A DNA stretch of 64,000 nucleotides from contig NZ_CP158480.1 in the NCBI RefSeq assembly GCF_050920755.1, forward strand, positions 2,108,001 through 2,172,000, read 5' to 3'. Made by a program: the position numbers and the translations under genes. Position 1 is the first letter of the stretch. Every line of letters begins with the position of its first letter. This document shows positions 45,437 to 54,391 of the stretch, one piece after another. The stretch comes from Oligella sp050920755. Lineage in GTDB: Bacteria; Pseudomonadota; Gammaproteobacteria; Burkholderiales; Burkholderiaceae_B. Below the pieces are notes generated by a model. It did not search any database and had not been told where the DNA came from. It worked only from the letters and a program-made list of their open reading frames with translations.

Positions 45437-45581
45437 AGCGTCCTTCTGTGCGGTAACTTCCTGCTTGAAATTTATCAGTGCAATTGAAAATTCTAACTTA
45501 TTTGAGACACACTGCGCCCCTAAACGTTAGAATTAGACAATGTCTTTTTGAATTATTTCCATTACTACTCTTTAAATAGCA

Positions 45582-46436
45582 ATGACTCAAGCTAAATGCT
45601 TACGTAAGCAGGCATTGGAAGCATTAATTTTATCCGACCCCTGCGCTAAAGTAACTGCCGTAGAAAGTATTAATTTAGCCGGCGATTATTTTATTGATGT
45701 AAATGCCGATTATCAAGAAACGGCTGCAGATGCCGCTATTCCCGGTCGTCCCGCCAAGCCCGCATTGGTTGATCCTAAGGCGGTCGGCATGCGCTCTGTA
45801 CACACAGAAGCGGGTCGTGCCACCCTACTGCATGCCATTGCCCATATTGAATTTAATGCCATTAACCTCCATTTGGATATCGTTTGGCGCTTCCCTCAAC
45901 AGAGTGAAGTTTTTTATCTGGATTGGCTACGTGTAGCAAAAGAGGAGGCGAAGCACTTCCGTTTACTGCGTCAACGTTTAGCTGCCATGGGTTACGATTA
46001 CGGTGCCTATACAGCGCACAATGGTCTTTGGGATATGGCTGAGAAAACCAAAACGGATTTATTGGCCCGTTTAGCCTTGGTACCTCGTACCTTGGAAGCT
46101 CGCGGTCTGGATGTAACGCCGGGTATCCAACAGCGACTGGCACAGGTAGGCGATGAAAAAAGTGTGGCGATTCTGGATATTATTTTAGAAGAGGAAGTGG
46201 GTCATGTTGAAATAGGTAATCGCTGGTATTTGGCAGAATGTGCGGCGCTGGACTTAGATCCTATAACGGCCTATGCCGATCTGCTTAAAAAATACGGTGT
46301 TGCCAATCCCAAAGGTCCATTTAACAAAGCCGCACGTAAACTGGCGGGTTTTAGTGACGAGGAGCTGGCGTGGCTTGAATCCCTCGACCATAACCCTAAA
46401 AACCCTAAAAACCCTAAAAGCCCTAAAAAGCATTAA
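45582..46436 (+). CDS. DUF455 ferritin-like protein with Asn-Pro-Lys repeat tail
   Basis: This 284-residue protein has the DUF455 ferritin-like four-helix pattern: HAIAHIEFNAINLHLDI, EEAKHFRLLRQRL and LEEEVGHVEIGNRWY supply Glu/His ligands for a di-iron site. Related proteins include the MiaE hydroxylase group; the reaction here is unknown. The C-terminus is a short repeat, KNPKNPKSPKKH, encoded by four tandem 9-base units at 46392-46427. The dadA-like gene starts 17 bases later. Confidence 0.82.
   Translation: MTQAKCLRKQALEALILSDPCAKVTAVESINLAGDYFIDVNADYQETAADAAIPGRPAKPALVDPKAVGMRSVHTEAGRATLLHAIAHIEFNAINLHLDIVWRFPQQSEVFYLDWLRVAKEEAKHFRLLRQRLAAMGYDYGAYTAHNGLWDMAEKTKTDLLARLALVPRTLEARGLDVTPGIQQRLAQVGDEKSVAILDIILEEEVGHVEIGNRWYLAECAALDLDPITAYADLLKKYGVANPKGPFNKAARKLAGFSDEELAWLESLDHNPKNPKNPKSPKKH
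46392..46427 (+). repeat. 9-bp tandem repeat within DUF455 gene
   Basis: Three exact copies of AACCCTAAA and one AGCCCTAAA in frame encode the Asn-Pro-Lys tail. Copy number may vary by slippage. Confidence 0.85.
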
Positions 46437-46452
46437 CCATCACGGAAATACG

Positions 46453-47745
46453 ATGAATCAATCGCAAACGCAGTCAAATCAAGCGCTCGTTTTAGGTGCC
46501 GGTATTATCGGTTTATGTAGTGCTTATTACCTACAACAGGCGGGCTATGAAGTCAGCGTCATTGAGCAGGAGCATGAGGTCGGCAGACAAACGTCCTATG
46601 CCAACGGCGCTCAACTGTCATACAGCTATGTAGCACCCTTAGCTGCTCCCGGTGTGCTTAGTCAAGTACCTAAATGGCTACTGAATCCGGATGCACCCAT
46701 GCGCTTAAAACCCTCGCTAAAACCGGCCGATATTTGCTGGGGGCTTAATTTTGCCAAAGCCTGTAACGCCGAGCAAAGTCGCCAAACCACAAAAGAGCTG
46801 CTAAGCCTGTCTTTTTTCAGTCGTGATTTATATCATGAGCTTTTTAAAGATGAAATACAGGGTGTGGATTTTGATCGTCCCGGTAAACTGGTGGTTCATC
46901 GTGATGAAGCGCATTTTCAATCAGCGGTTAAGCAATTGGAAATTCAGCGCGCCCTGGGTTGTGAACAATATGCCCTCAATACGGCCGAATGCATTGAAAA
47001 AGAACCGGCACTTGCCCCACTCCGTTCAGAAATTGTGGGTGGTATTTGGACCCCCAGCGAAGAAGTGGTTGATAGCTATAAACTGTGCTTGGCACTCAAA
47101 GAAAATCTTCAGCAAAAAGGCGTGCAGTTTTTATTAAGTCAGCGTGTGCAAGCCCTGGAACCAGGTCGCTCTCAAAGCAGCTCAGCGCCGGAGGTGAGTG
47201 TTCGACTGGCCAATGGCGAGCGCCTTCATGCCGATGTGATTGTGGTGGCATTAGGCTCTTTTGCGAATGAACTATTAAGCCCGCTGCGAGTCGGTATTCC
47301 TGTCGGTCCGCTCAAAGGCTATAGTTTAACCCTTGATATTGAGGATAAAAACCAAGCACCCTATGTCAGCATTACGGATTATGAGCGCAAGGTGGTTTAC
47401 GCCCGCATCGGCGATCGCCTACGTATCGCCGGCATGGCCGATCGCGTGGGCTTGGATCGCTCGCTTGATAAACGACGTATCCGTACCCTGATCAATGAGG
47501 CTAAAAAGCTCTTTCCGGGTGCCGGTGATTTGGATAATGCATCGCAATGGGCCGGTTTACGCCCCGCCACGCCTAAGGGTAAGCCGATTATTGACAATAC
47601 GCCCTATGCCAATCTCTGGCTGAATGTGGGTCATGGTGCGCTAGGTCTCACCCTCGCCAGCGGCTCCGGCAAACTGTTGACTGAATTAGTGTGTGCTCAG
47701 AATACCACTATCCCGGCAGCACCTTTTAAGCTCGCCCAAGCATAA
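46453..47745 (+). CDS. dadA: D-amino acid dehydrogenase (FAD)
   Basis: This 430-residue flavoprotein of the DadA group oxidises D-amino acids to 2-oxo acids and passes electrons to the quinone pool at the inner membrane. LGAGIIGLCSAYYLQQAGYEV is the dinucleotide fold split here as VLGAGIIGLCSAYYL; SYANGAQLSYSYV, KLVVHRDEA and GHGALGLTLASGSGK are DadA motifs. The ATG at 46453 is preferred over the long upstream extension that overlaps the DUF455 gene. No alanine racemase gene is adjacent. Confidence 0.9.
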   Translation: MNQSQTQSNQALVLGAGIIGLCSAYYLQQAGYEVSVIEQEHEVGRQTSYANGAQLSYSYVAPLAAPGVLSQVPKWLLNPDAPMRLKPSLKPADICWGLNFAKACNAEQSRQTTKELLSLSFFSRDLYHELFKDEIQGVDFDRPGKLVVHRDEAHFQSAVKQLEIQRALGCEQYALNTAECIEKEPALAPLRSEIVGGIWTPSEEVVDSYKLCLALKENLQQKGVQFLLSQRVQALEPGRSQSSSAPEVSVRLANGERLHADVIVVALGSFANELLSPLRVGIPVGPLKGYSLTLDIEDKNQAPYVSITDYERKVVYARIGDRLRIAGMADRVGLDRSLDKRRIRTLINEAKKLFPGAGDLDNASQWAGLRPATPKGKPIIDNTPYANLWLNVGHGALGLTLASGSGKLLTELVCAQNTTIPAAPFKLAQA

Positions 47746-47755
47746 GGAATAAGTT

Positions 47756-48226
47756 ATGTTAAAAAATATCTTTTTAATTATCGTCATCTTTGCGGCGGTA
47801 TTGATCGCACTTACTTTTGGTGAAAATGTCTTCAATGCCTTTGCAAGCTGGGTTTATGAGCTGACAGGGATTGTGATTATTAACCTGAGCTCAATTTATC
47901 ATAGCCTCAAAGGCTATGTCATGCAGGATCCCTTTAAAATCGTACTCGCCTTAATTATCACGGCGATTATCAGCTTCTGGCTCTTAAAAAATAATAATGC
48001 CAAATTGAAGGAAAAAGGCACGCCTCGTAAAATGGCCATTGTCTTGGCTATTTTATTGGGTTGGTTGGGCGTACATCGCTTCTATTTAAATCAAATTTTC
48101 ACCGGTCTGCTGTATTTAATAATCTCGCAAATCTTTTTGCCGCTCTCGGTCATCCTCAGTTTGATTGATGCGATACGCTATTTCTCCATGGATGATACCG
48201 GTTTTGAACAACGCTTTAATCCCTAA
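47756..48226 (+). CDS. TM2-domain membrane protein
   Basis: This 156-residue protein has an N-terminal membrane helix, another around residues 62-78, and a C-terminal TM2 domain: KMAIVLAILLGWLGVHRFYL followed by TGLLYLI, the usual two-helix module with a short polar turn. The function of TM2 proteins is not established in bacteria. It starts 10 bases after dadA, and the next gene follows 23 bases after its stop, so three genes may share a transcript. Confidence 0.75.
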   Translation: MLKNIFLIIVIFAAVLIALTFGENVFNAFASWVYELTGIVIINLSSIYHSLKGYVMQDPFKIVLALIITAIISFWLLKNNNAKLKEKGTPRKMAIVLAILLGWLGVHRFYLNQIFTGLLYLIISQIFLPLSVILSLIDAIRYFSMDDTGFEQRFNP

Positions 48227-48249
48227 TTTTGCCTAAAAGGAATCAAGCC

Positions 48250-48780
48250 ATGTCCAAAGACGATACCATCAGTTTTACCATTAATGATATCAGTATAGAT
48301 GCAAGCAAGTTTGACCGTGAAACGCTGCTAAAGTCATGGTCTTGGCTGCTGCCGGAAACAGTGGAACCACTGTTTGTGACGATTTTCGGCGATGCCTTTT
48401 TAAGCGACACCGCAAGCGCAAGCGGCGCAGTCTATTTTTTAGATACCGTTGACGGCTATTTAGAGGACGTAGCCGACAGCTTTGAGGACTTCAGCAAATT
48501 GCTTGCTGAGGATGAGGAGTTTGTTAAGGACTACTTCAGCGTCCTTACTTGGTTACGCTTTAAGGATGAAGTGCTTGCTGGTGAGGAAATGCCGGAGGGT
48601 ATGATTTTTAACTACATTACGCCCTTTGCTTTAGGTGGTGAGGCAGAAGCGGACAATATCGCCCTCTTCCCGATTCAAGCGCATTTTGATATGAGTGGGC
48701 AGTTTTGGGAACAACTGGAAAGTTTAGAACTGGAGCTGGCCGAGGAAATAGCCGCAGAAGCTGAGGATAAGGACAAATAG
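48250..48780 (+). CDS. Tdi1/DUF1851-like acidic protein
   Basis: The 176-residue acidic protein has a pattern I associate with the T6SS immunity protein Tdi1 C-terminal (DUF1851) family: SWSWLLPETVEPLFVTIFGD, then GAVYFLDTVDGYLEDVADSF and ITPFALGGEAEADNI. Members neutralise ADP-ribosylating or other effectors, or act as SMI1-like binders in polymorphic toxin loci. No effector or secretion gene is nearby, so it could be an orphan immunity protein. The ATG at 48250 has AAAAGGA about 9 bases upstream; 48229 is a weaker alternative. Confidence 0.6.
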   Translation: MSKDDTISFTINDISIDASKFDRETLLKSWSWLLPETVEPLFVTIFGDAFLSDTASASGAVYFLDTVDGYLEDVADSFEDFSKLLAEDEEFVKDYFSVLTWLRFKDEVLAGEEMPEGMIFNYITPFALGGEAEADNIALFPIQAHFDMSGQFWEQLESLELELAEEIAAEAEDKDK

Positions 48781-48886
48781 CTCTAGCCCCTAAACCGCCC
48801 CCTCACACTTCCTAACACGCCTCCTAACACGCGCCCGTACACATACGGGCGCCACTTATCAACGCTACGCCTCCACACCATAAAAA

Positions 48887-49750
48887 CTAAAGCGCATCAA
48901 GACCGATATCTAAAATCGGCGCACTATGCGTTAACCAACCGATAGCGATTAAATCAACCCCCTGCTTAGCGATCTCAACCGCCGTTTCAGGCGTCACACC
49001 GCCACTGGCTTCGCTGATAGCGCACCCGTCAATACGACGAACCGCTTCGGCCAAGTTTTCTAAAGACATATTATCTAAAAGAATCACTTCCACCCCGAGC
49101 GCCAAGGCCTCATCTAATTGTTCCAAGGTATCGACCTCGACCTCAATTTTAACCATCGCACCGATAGCGGCACGTGCACGCTCCACCGCTGTCGTCAAAC
49201 TACCGGCAATGGCAATATGATTATCCTTAATCAGGATCGCATCATCTAAACCGAAACGGTGATTCTGACCGCCACCCACACGCACCGCATACTTTTCCAC
49301 CGTACGCATAAGCGGTGTGGTCTTACGCGTGCATGTCACCTTACAACCCCATTGGGCGATGCTTTCAGCGACCCTTGCCGTCACACTGGCAACACCGCTT
49401 AAATGACAGAGAAAATTCAATGCCGTGCGCTCCGCCGTCAATATAGCCCGTGCCGGCCCCGCAATACGTGCGATACGACTACCCTTTTGCAAGCGGGCGC
49501 CGTCCCGCAACAGCGCTTCAAACACAATAGCCGGATTAACCAACTTAAAGGCAAGGCGGGCTAAATCCAAGCCCGCAAGTACACCCTCGGCACGGGCCAC
49601 CAGATACAGCTCCGACTGCAAATCAGCGGGAATAATCGCGTCACTGGTAATATCACCGGCACGACCCAAGTCTTCGACCAAAGTGGCACGCACCAGCGGT
49701 TCTATCAATAGCTCAGATAAAGGGGGAATATGTGTGATTTGTTCAGTCAT
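48887..49750 (-). CDS. nadC: nicotinate-nucleotide pyrophosphorylase (quinolinate PRTase)
   Basis: NadC converts quinolinate and PRPP to nicotinate mononucleotide in de novo NAD synthesis. The 287-residue protein contains TCTRKTTPLMR, VRVGGGQNHRFGLDDAILIKDNH-type quinolinate and PRPP sites, and EVEVDTLEQLDEAL with VILLDNMS. nadA and nadB are not in this window. The 3' neighbour converges and no clear terminator separates them. Confidence 0.95.
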   Translation of the reverse strand: MTEQITHIPPLSELLIEPLVRATLVEDLGRAGDITSDAIIPADLQSELYLVARAEGVLAGLDLARLAFKLVNPAIVFEALLRDGARLQKGSRIARIAGPARAILTAERTALNFLCHLSGVASVTARVAESIAQWGCKVTCTRKTTPLMRTVEKYAVRVGGGQNHRFGLDDAILIKDNHIAIAGSLTTAVERARAAIGAMVKIEVEVDTLEQLDEALALGVEVILLDNMSLENLAEAVRRIDGCAISEASGGVTPETAVEIAKQGVDLIAIGWLTHSAPILDIGLDAL

Positions 49751-49783
49751 GGCTTTTTAAAAGTACTTTAATTATAAAATAAT

Positions 49784-49821
49784 AACGCCTCTAATTAATT
49801 ATTGATTAATATAGAGGCGTT
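49784..49821 (-). terminator. terminator after M23 peptidase gene
   Basis: AACGCCTCTA and TAGAGGCGTT form a ten-base-pair stem; on the minus strand a T-rich tract (TATTATTTTAT) follows. Confidence 0.75.
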
Positions 49822-49843
49822 TCATTCAAACTATCGGCTATCA

Positions 49844-50710
49844 TCAAGGCTCAAAGGCACCGATAAAAATCGCCGGATCGACACGCTGATTATTTAAGCT
49901 AACCGTCCAGTGTAAATGCGGACCGGTGGAACGACCGGTGCTACCGACCTTACCGACCAATTCGCCGCGACTGACCCTTTGCCCCTTGACCACATCAATT
50001 TCGGATAAATGGCAGTACATGGAAATTAAACCCTGTCCATGATCCACAAAGACCGTTTTACCGTTAAAGAAATAATCACCGGTAATCGTCACCACCCCAT
50101 CGGCCGAGGACCTAACCGGTGTCCCTTGTGGCACGGCAATATCTAAGCCGGCATGAGGATTACGCTCTTCACCGTTAAAGAAACGACGTAAACCGAAAGG
50201 ACTGGAATATCGACCACCCTCAACCGGGCGATCGAGCACCACATTGCTGGGAACAGCATCTCTAAACGCCTTGTAGGCCGCCGTTTGCTCAGCCGCCTCA
50301 CGCTTATAACGATCCAAATCACTTTGTGAAGGATTCACATGACGATTGCTGCTTAATTTAATATGCTGTTCACGATATTTTTTGGCACCCACATCGAAAC
50401 TAATCGACTCCTTGGAACCACCGTAATTGACACTAAGTGAATGCTTACCGACTTTGCTTTTTTGAGCAATACCTACAATCGCCAAATAACCGCCGGCCTC
50501 GGCATTAGGTACTACCAAGACGCGATCGCCTTTAAACGTGGCACTAGGCACCACCCCGCGATCCGCCAGCGGGATTACGGCAATACCGCCCGGCACCGGA
50601 CGATGTAATTGCCTTTCGATATAGGATTGTGCCCATGCAGGGGCTGAGAGTAGCAAAGAAATTAAACTTGCCGAAAGAAACTTTGTCAGCTTAGTTGTTG
50701 CCGCCATCAT
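49844..50710 (-). CDS. exported M23 (LytM-type) metallopeptidase
   Basis: This 288-residue protein has a signal peptide ending SAPAWAQ, an N-terminal beta domain (residues 28 to about 150) and a C-terminal M23 domain with both zinc motifs: NPHAGLDIAVPQG and STGRSTGPHLHWTVSLNN. It likely cleaves peptidoglycan cross-bridges or peptides in the periplasm. With no LysM domain, the N-terminal domain may instead control access to the active site. It is downstream of fdx on the same strand. Confidence 0.9.
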   Translation of the reverse strand: MMAATTKLTKFLSASLISLLLSAPAWAQSYIERQLHRPVPGGIAVIPLADRGVVPSATFKGDRVLVVPNAEAGGYLAIVGIAQKSKVGKHSLSVNYGGSKESISFDVGAKKYREQHIKLSSNRHVNPSQSDLDRYKREAAEQTAAYKAFRDAVPSNVVLDRPVEGGRYSSPFGLRRFFNGEERNPHAGLDIAVPQGTPVRSSADGVVTITGDYFFNGKTVFVDHGQGLISMYCHLSEIDVVKGQRVSRGELVGKVGSTGRSTGPHLHWTVSLNNQRVDPAIFIGAFEP

Positions 50711-50744
50711 GCGCCCCCTTAAAACCTAATAAACACTCAATAAA

Positions 50745-51086
50745 TTAATGATTTTCCTTGGCGTGGTTGATAGTGTATTTAGGAATTTCAATCACTAAAT
50801 CCTCATCACGCACATAAGACTGACAGGAAAGACGAGACTCAAAGGTCAAACCCCAGGCCTTGTCCAACATATCCTCTTCATCCTCAGTCGGCTCATCCAG
50901 AGAGTCGAAACCTTCCTTAACAATAATGTGACAAGTGGTGCAGGCACAGACCATCTCACACGCATGCTCCATCGGGACACCATTATCCAAAAGGATCTGG
51001 CAAACGCTGACATCCGTCGGCACATTTTCGATGACTTTTCCCTCTGGACAGATTTCTGCATGAGGTAATACGGTAATTTTAGGCAT
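50745..51086 (-). CDS. fdx: ISC-type [2Fe-2S] ferredoxin
   Basis: This 113-residue ferredoxin donates electrons for iron-sulfur cluster assembly. The C-X5-C-X2-C...C ligand set is C43, C49, C52 and C88, matching E. coli Fdx spacing. The start at 51086 gives the normal length; the upstream frame adds an unlikely hydrophobic stretch overlapping hscA. It is the last gene of the isc operon. Confidence 0.94.
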   Translation of the reverse strand: MPKITVLPHAEICPEGKVIENVPTDVSVCQILLDNGVPMEHACEMVCACTTCHIIVKEGFDSLDEPTEDEEDMLDKAWGLTFESRLSCQSYVRDEDLVIEIPKYTINHAKENH

Positions 51087-51105
51087 CTTTTTGATAACTC
51101 CTGAA

Positions 51106-52965
51106 TTATAACTCTTCAACCTTTTTGCCTGATAGCGCACGACGAATACTACGATCCATACGCTTAGCGGCAAAATCATCGGTGGCTTGGCTTAAGCGAT
51201 GAATTTGAGCGCGAATGGCATCCGCGTCTTGAGCGCTAATTAATTCACGCAAATGCGCCACTTCACTTTGAATCCTCGCTTCCTCTGCGGGCGTTAATAA
51301 ATCACTGTCTGAGGCAAGCGCCGCGACAATAGACTCAATTAAACGTCCACCATTGACCTGCTGCTCACGCAGTGAACGCTGCTTGGCATCCTCTGCCGCC
51401 AACTGCATGCCCTCACTGAGCATACGGGTGACTTCCTCGTCCGACAGACCGTAAGACGGCTTCACCGTCACATGCGCTTCCACGCCTGAAGTCTTTTCAC
51501 GCGCCGAGACATTTAACAAACCGTCCGCATCCACTTGGAAAGTCACACGAATACGGGCCGCCCCGGCGACCATCGGCGGAATGCCACGCAATTCAAAACG
51601 CGCCAGCGAGCGACACTCATCGACCAGTTCACGCTCACCCTGCACCACATGAAAGCTCATCGCTGTCTGACCGTCTTTATAGGTCGTAAACTCCTGCGCA
51701 CGCGCAACCGGAATGGTACTGTTACGCGGAATGACTTTTTCAACCAGACCACCCATGGTTTCCAGACCCAGAGATAAAGGCGTCACATCCAGGAGCAGCC
51801 AATCCTCACCCGGTGAAGGATTACCGACCAGCTTATTCGCTTGTAATGCAGCACCAATCGCTACCACCTGATCGGGGTCAATATCCACCAAAGGTTCAGC
51901 GCCGAAAAGCTCTGCCACCATCTCGCGCACAATCGGCATGCGGGTTGCTCCACCCACCATCACCACACCGCGCACATCGGAAGCCTTCATATCGGCATCA
52001 CGCAAGGCCTGTTTAACCGTATCCAAGGTATCTTCAACCAACTTACGGGCGATATTCTCAAAATGCGAGCGCGGATAATTTAAATCCAGATGCAGGCCAT
52101 TAGATAAGCTTACTTTAAAATACGCCTTACTTTGCTTACTTAAACGCTCACGCATTTTACGCGCATGACTTTTTAATAAGCGCCAATCGGCGTGTGTTAA
52201 ATCCGCCGTATCATGATACTTTAAAATGTCGTTAACAATTAAATCATCAAAGTCATCACCACCTAACTGCGTATTACCACCGGTGGATAAAACCTCAAAA
52301 ACCCCTTCGCTTAAATTCAAAATCGAAATATCAAAGGTCCCGCCACCTAAATCATAAACCGCGTAAACACCCTCAGCTGCACGATCTAAGCCATAAGCGA
52401 CGGCAGCCGCCGTGGGCTCATTTAATAAGCGTAGAACATCAAGCCCTGCCAAACGCGCCGCATCACGCGTTGCCTGACGCTGAGCGTCATCAAAATAGGC
52501 CGGTACAGTGATCACCGCGCCTACCAATTCATCGCCTAAGGAATCCTCGGCCAGTTGACGTAACTTCGCCAAAATTTGTGCCGAGACCTCTACCGGACTG
52601 ACTTCGCCATGCAGCGTTTTAAAGCGCACCGTACCCTCGCTTGCCACCAGTTCGTAGGGTAGGTTCATCGCTTTGGCTTCCTCGTAGCCACGCCCCATCA
52701 AACGCTTAATGGAAAAAAAGGTGTTTTTAGTATCACGGCTTTTGGATTGAACCACTGCATGACCGATTTGCACATCGCCGTTTTTAAGATAGCGCACGGC
52801 TGAGGGCATACTTTTCCTACCCTTTTCATCCGTCAAAATTTCAGCCACGCTGCTACGAACCGAGGCCACTAAAGAATTAGTCGTCCCTAAATCAATCCCC
52901 ACCGCCAAACGGCGTTGGTGAGGCATTGGGGAGGCGCCGGGTTCGGAAATTTGTAAAAGTGCCAT
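51106..52965 (-). CDS. hscA: Fe-S cluster assembly chaperone HscA
   Basis: HscA is the specialised Hsp70 that helps transfer clusters from IscU. VGIDLGTTNSLVASV, VYDLGGGTFDISIL and VVMVGGATRMPIV are the ATPase motifs; the substrate-binding domain binds the LPPVK loop present in the IscU encoded upstream. The 619-residue length is typical. It lies between hscB and fdx. Confidence 0.95.
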   Translation of the reverse strand: MALLQISEPGASPMPHQRRLAVGIDLGTTNSLVASVRSSVAEILTDEKGRKSMPSAVRYLKNGDVQIGHAVVQSKSRDTKNTFFSIKRLMGRGYEEAKAMNLPYELVASEGTVRFKTLHGEVSPVEVSAQILAKLRQLAEDSLGDELVGAVITVPAYFDDAQRQATRDAARLAGLDVLRLLNEPTAAAVAYGLDRAAEGVYAVYDLGGGTFDISILNLSEGVFEVLSTGGNTQLGGDDFDDLIVNDILKYHDTADLTHADWRLLKSHARKMRERLSKQSKAYFKVSLSNGLHLDLNYPRSHFENIARKLVEDTLDTVKQALRDADMKASDVRGVVMVGGATRMPIVREMVAELFGAEPLVDIDPDQVVAIGAALQANKLVGNPSPGEDWLLLDVTPLSLGLETMGGLVEKVIPRNSTIPVARAQEFTTYKDGQTAMSFHVVQGERELVDECRSLARFELRGIPPMVAGAARIRVTFQVDADGLLNVSAREKTSGVEAHVTVKPSYGLSDEEVTRMLSEGMQLAAEDAKQRSLREQQVNGGRLIESIVAALASDSDLLTPAEEARIQSEVAHLRELISAQDADAIRAQIHRLSQATDDFAAKRMDRSIRRALSGKKVEEL

Positions 52966-53018
52966 AAATAAAATTCTTTTTCTAATGCTTGGGATGCCTG
53001 CTGCAGCACGATAAAGCG

Positions 53019-53522
53019 CTAGTCTAATTGGGCTTTAATCTCGCTACGAAACTTATCGATAAATAACCATTGGCGTAGCTTTTCAGCCGCTTCAGAGCAG
53101 TTTTTTTGCTGATCGATTAAATCGGCCACCGTCTGATTAAGCGCTTGCTCCTCGGTTTCGACCTGCTGCATCAATTGCTTCAGCGCCGCCTGATCGTCCG
53201 CAGCCGCCTCTAATTCCTCGCGCCACGTCATCTGCTTAAATAAAAACTCGGGCGCCATGGCGGAATTACTTTCGGCAGCAATATCAACACCCTGTCGCTC
53301 ACATAAATAAATCGCTCGCTTTAAAGGGCTTTTAAGCACCTGATAAGCCTCATTAATCAGACTGGCCCATTGCATCGCCACACGCTTTTCCGCATCGGAA
53401 GCGGTAGCAAAACGATCGGGATGGACTTGGGCGGATTTAGCACGCCAAAGCTGCTCCAATTCAGTGCTATTAACAGCGAATTGAGCAGGCAACCCGAATA
53501 ATTCGAAATAATCTTGATTCAC
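53019..53522 (-). CDS. hscB: Fe-S assembly co-chaperone HscB
   Basis: HscB is a J-domain protein that brings IscU to HscA. The J domain has YFELFGLPAQF at the start and VHPDRFA with the HPD tripeptide; the C-terminal three-helix domain binds IscU. A GTG at 53522 with AGGAT upstream is the best start, giving 167 residues; a TTG at 53564 would overlap iscA. Confidence 0.93.
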   Translation of the reverse strand: MNQDYFELFGLPAQFAVNSTELEQLWRAKSAQVHPDRFATASDAEKRVAMQWASLINEAYQVLKSPLKRAIYLCERQGVDIAAESNSAMAPEFLFKQMTWREELEAAADDQAALKQLMQQVETEEQALNQTVADLIDQQKNCSEAAEKLRQWLFIDKFRSEIKAQLD

Positions 53523-53539
53523 GCCGTATCCTATGAGGC

Positions 53540-53863
53540 TTAGACCGTAAAGGATTCCCCGCAACCGCAGCTGGCCTTTTCGTTAGGATTAGTGAATTTA
53601 AAGCCCTCATTAAGCCCCTCGCGGACATAATCAAGCTCGGTACCGTCAATATAAACTAAGCTTTTGGGATCCACAAAAATCTTGACATCGTAGCTCTCAT
53701 AAACCTGATCGTCTTGCTCAGGCACATCCACATACTCCAGTTTGTAAGCCATACCGGAACAACCTGTGGTACGCACACCGAGACGCAAGCCTAAACCTGT
53801 GCCACGCTTATCGAGGTAAGTTTTAATATGCTTCGCCGCTTTTTCCGTCAATGTGATAGCCAT
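53540..53863 (-). CDS. iscA: A-type Fe-S carrier IscA
   Basis: IscA carries iron or clusters to target apoproteins. The three conserved cysteines are C35 (RTTGCSGMAY), C99 and C101 (SCGCGESF). The length of 107 residues is standard. It lies between iscU and hscB. Confidence 0.95.
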   Translation of the reverse strand: MAITLTEKAAKHIKTYLDKRGTGLGLRLGVRTTGCSGMAYKLEYVDVPEQDDQVYESYDVKIFVDPKSLVYIDGTELDYVREGLNEGFKFTNPNEKASCGCGESFTV

Positions 53864-53968
53864 AATTAACTCACTAGTTTAAATTTAAAATATCCTGCTC
53901 AATAAAAACAGGCTCCGATGCCGCTTGTTAACGCACATCGGAGACTTTGAGCTTAACAACGGAGTGGA

Positions 53969-54352
53969 TTAGCCGTTATTCTTTTCTTTGTAATCCTTGA
54001 CCGCTGCCTTAATCGCATCCTCGGCAAGGATTGAACAGTGAATTTTAACAGGTGGTAAAGCTAATTCCTCAGCAATTGCGGCATTTTTAATTTCTAATGC
54101 CTCATCCAAAGTCTTACCCTTAACCCACTCGGTAATTAAAGAACTGGAAGCGATCGCAGAACCGCAACCGTAAGTTTTAAAGCGGGCATCCTCAATCACA
54201 CCCTCATCACTTACCTTGATCTGCAGTCTCATCACGTCGCCACAAGCAGGGGCTCCCACCATGCCGGTACCGACACCGGCCTCGTCCTTGGTAAAGCTAC
54301 CGACGTTACGGGGATTTTCATAATGGTCTAAAACTTTATCACTGTATGCCAT
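53969..54352 (-). CDS. iscU: Fe-S scaffold protein IscU
   Basis: IscU is the scaffold on which [2Fe-2S] clusters form from IscS sulfur. Ligands C37 (PACGDVMRL, with D39), C63 (YGCGSAIASS) and C106 (KIHCSILAEDA) are present, as is the LPPVK motif recognised by HscA. The length of 127 residues is typical. Confidence 0.97.
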   Translation of the reverse strand: MAYSDKVLDHYENPRNVGSFTKDEAGVGTGMVGAPACGDVMRLQIKVSDEGVIEDARFKTYGCGSAIASSSLITEWVKGKTLDEALEIKNAAIAEELALPPVKIHCSILAEDAIKAAVKDYKEKNNG

Positions 54353-54391
54353 GACCTGACTCCTTAAAATAAATTACTTGCAATAGTTAAA

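Noticed and set aside
46392..46427. Telomere-like or CRISPR-like repeat
   Set aside because: The AACCCTAAA units are contiguous, in frame and code for a C-terminal Asn-Pro-Lys tail; there are no spacers, and no CRISPR array was seen anywhere in the window.
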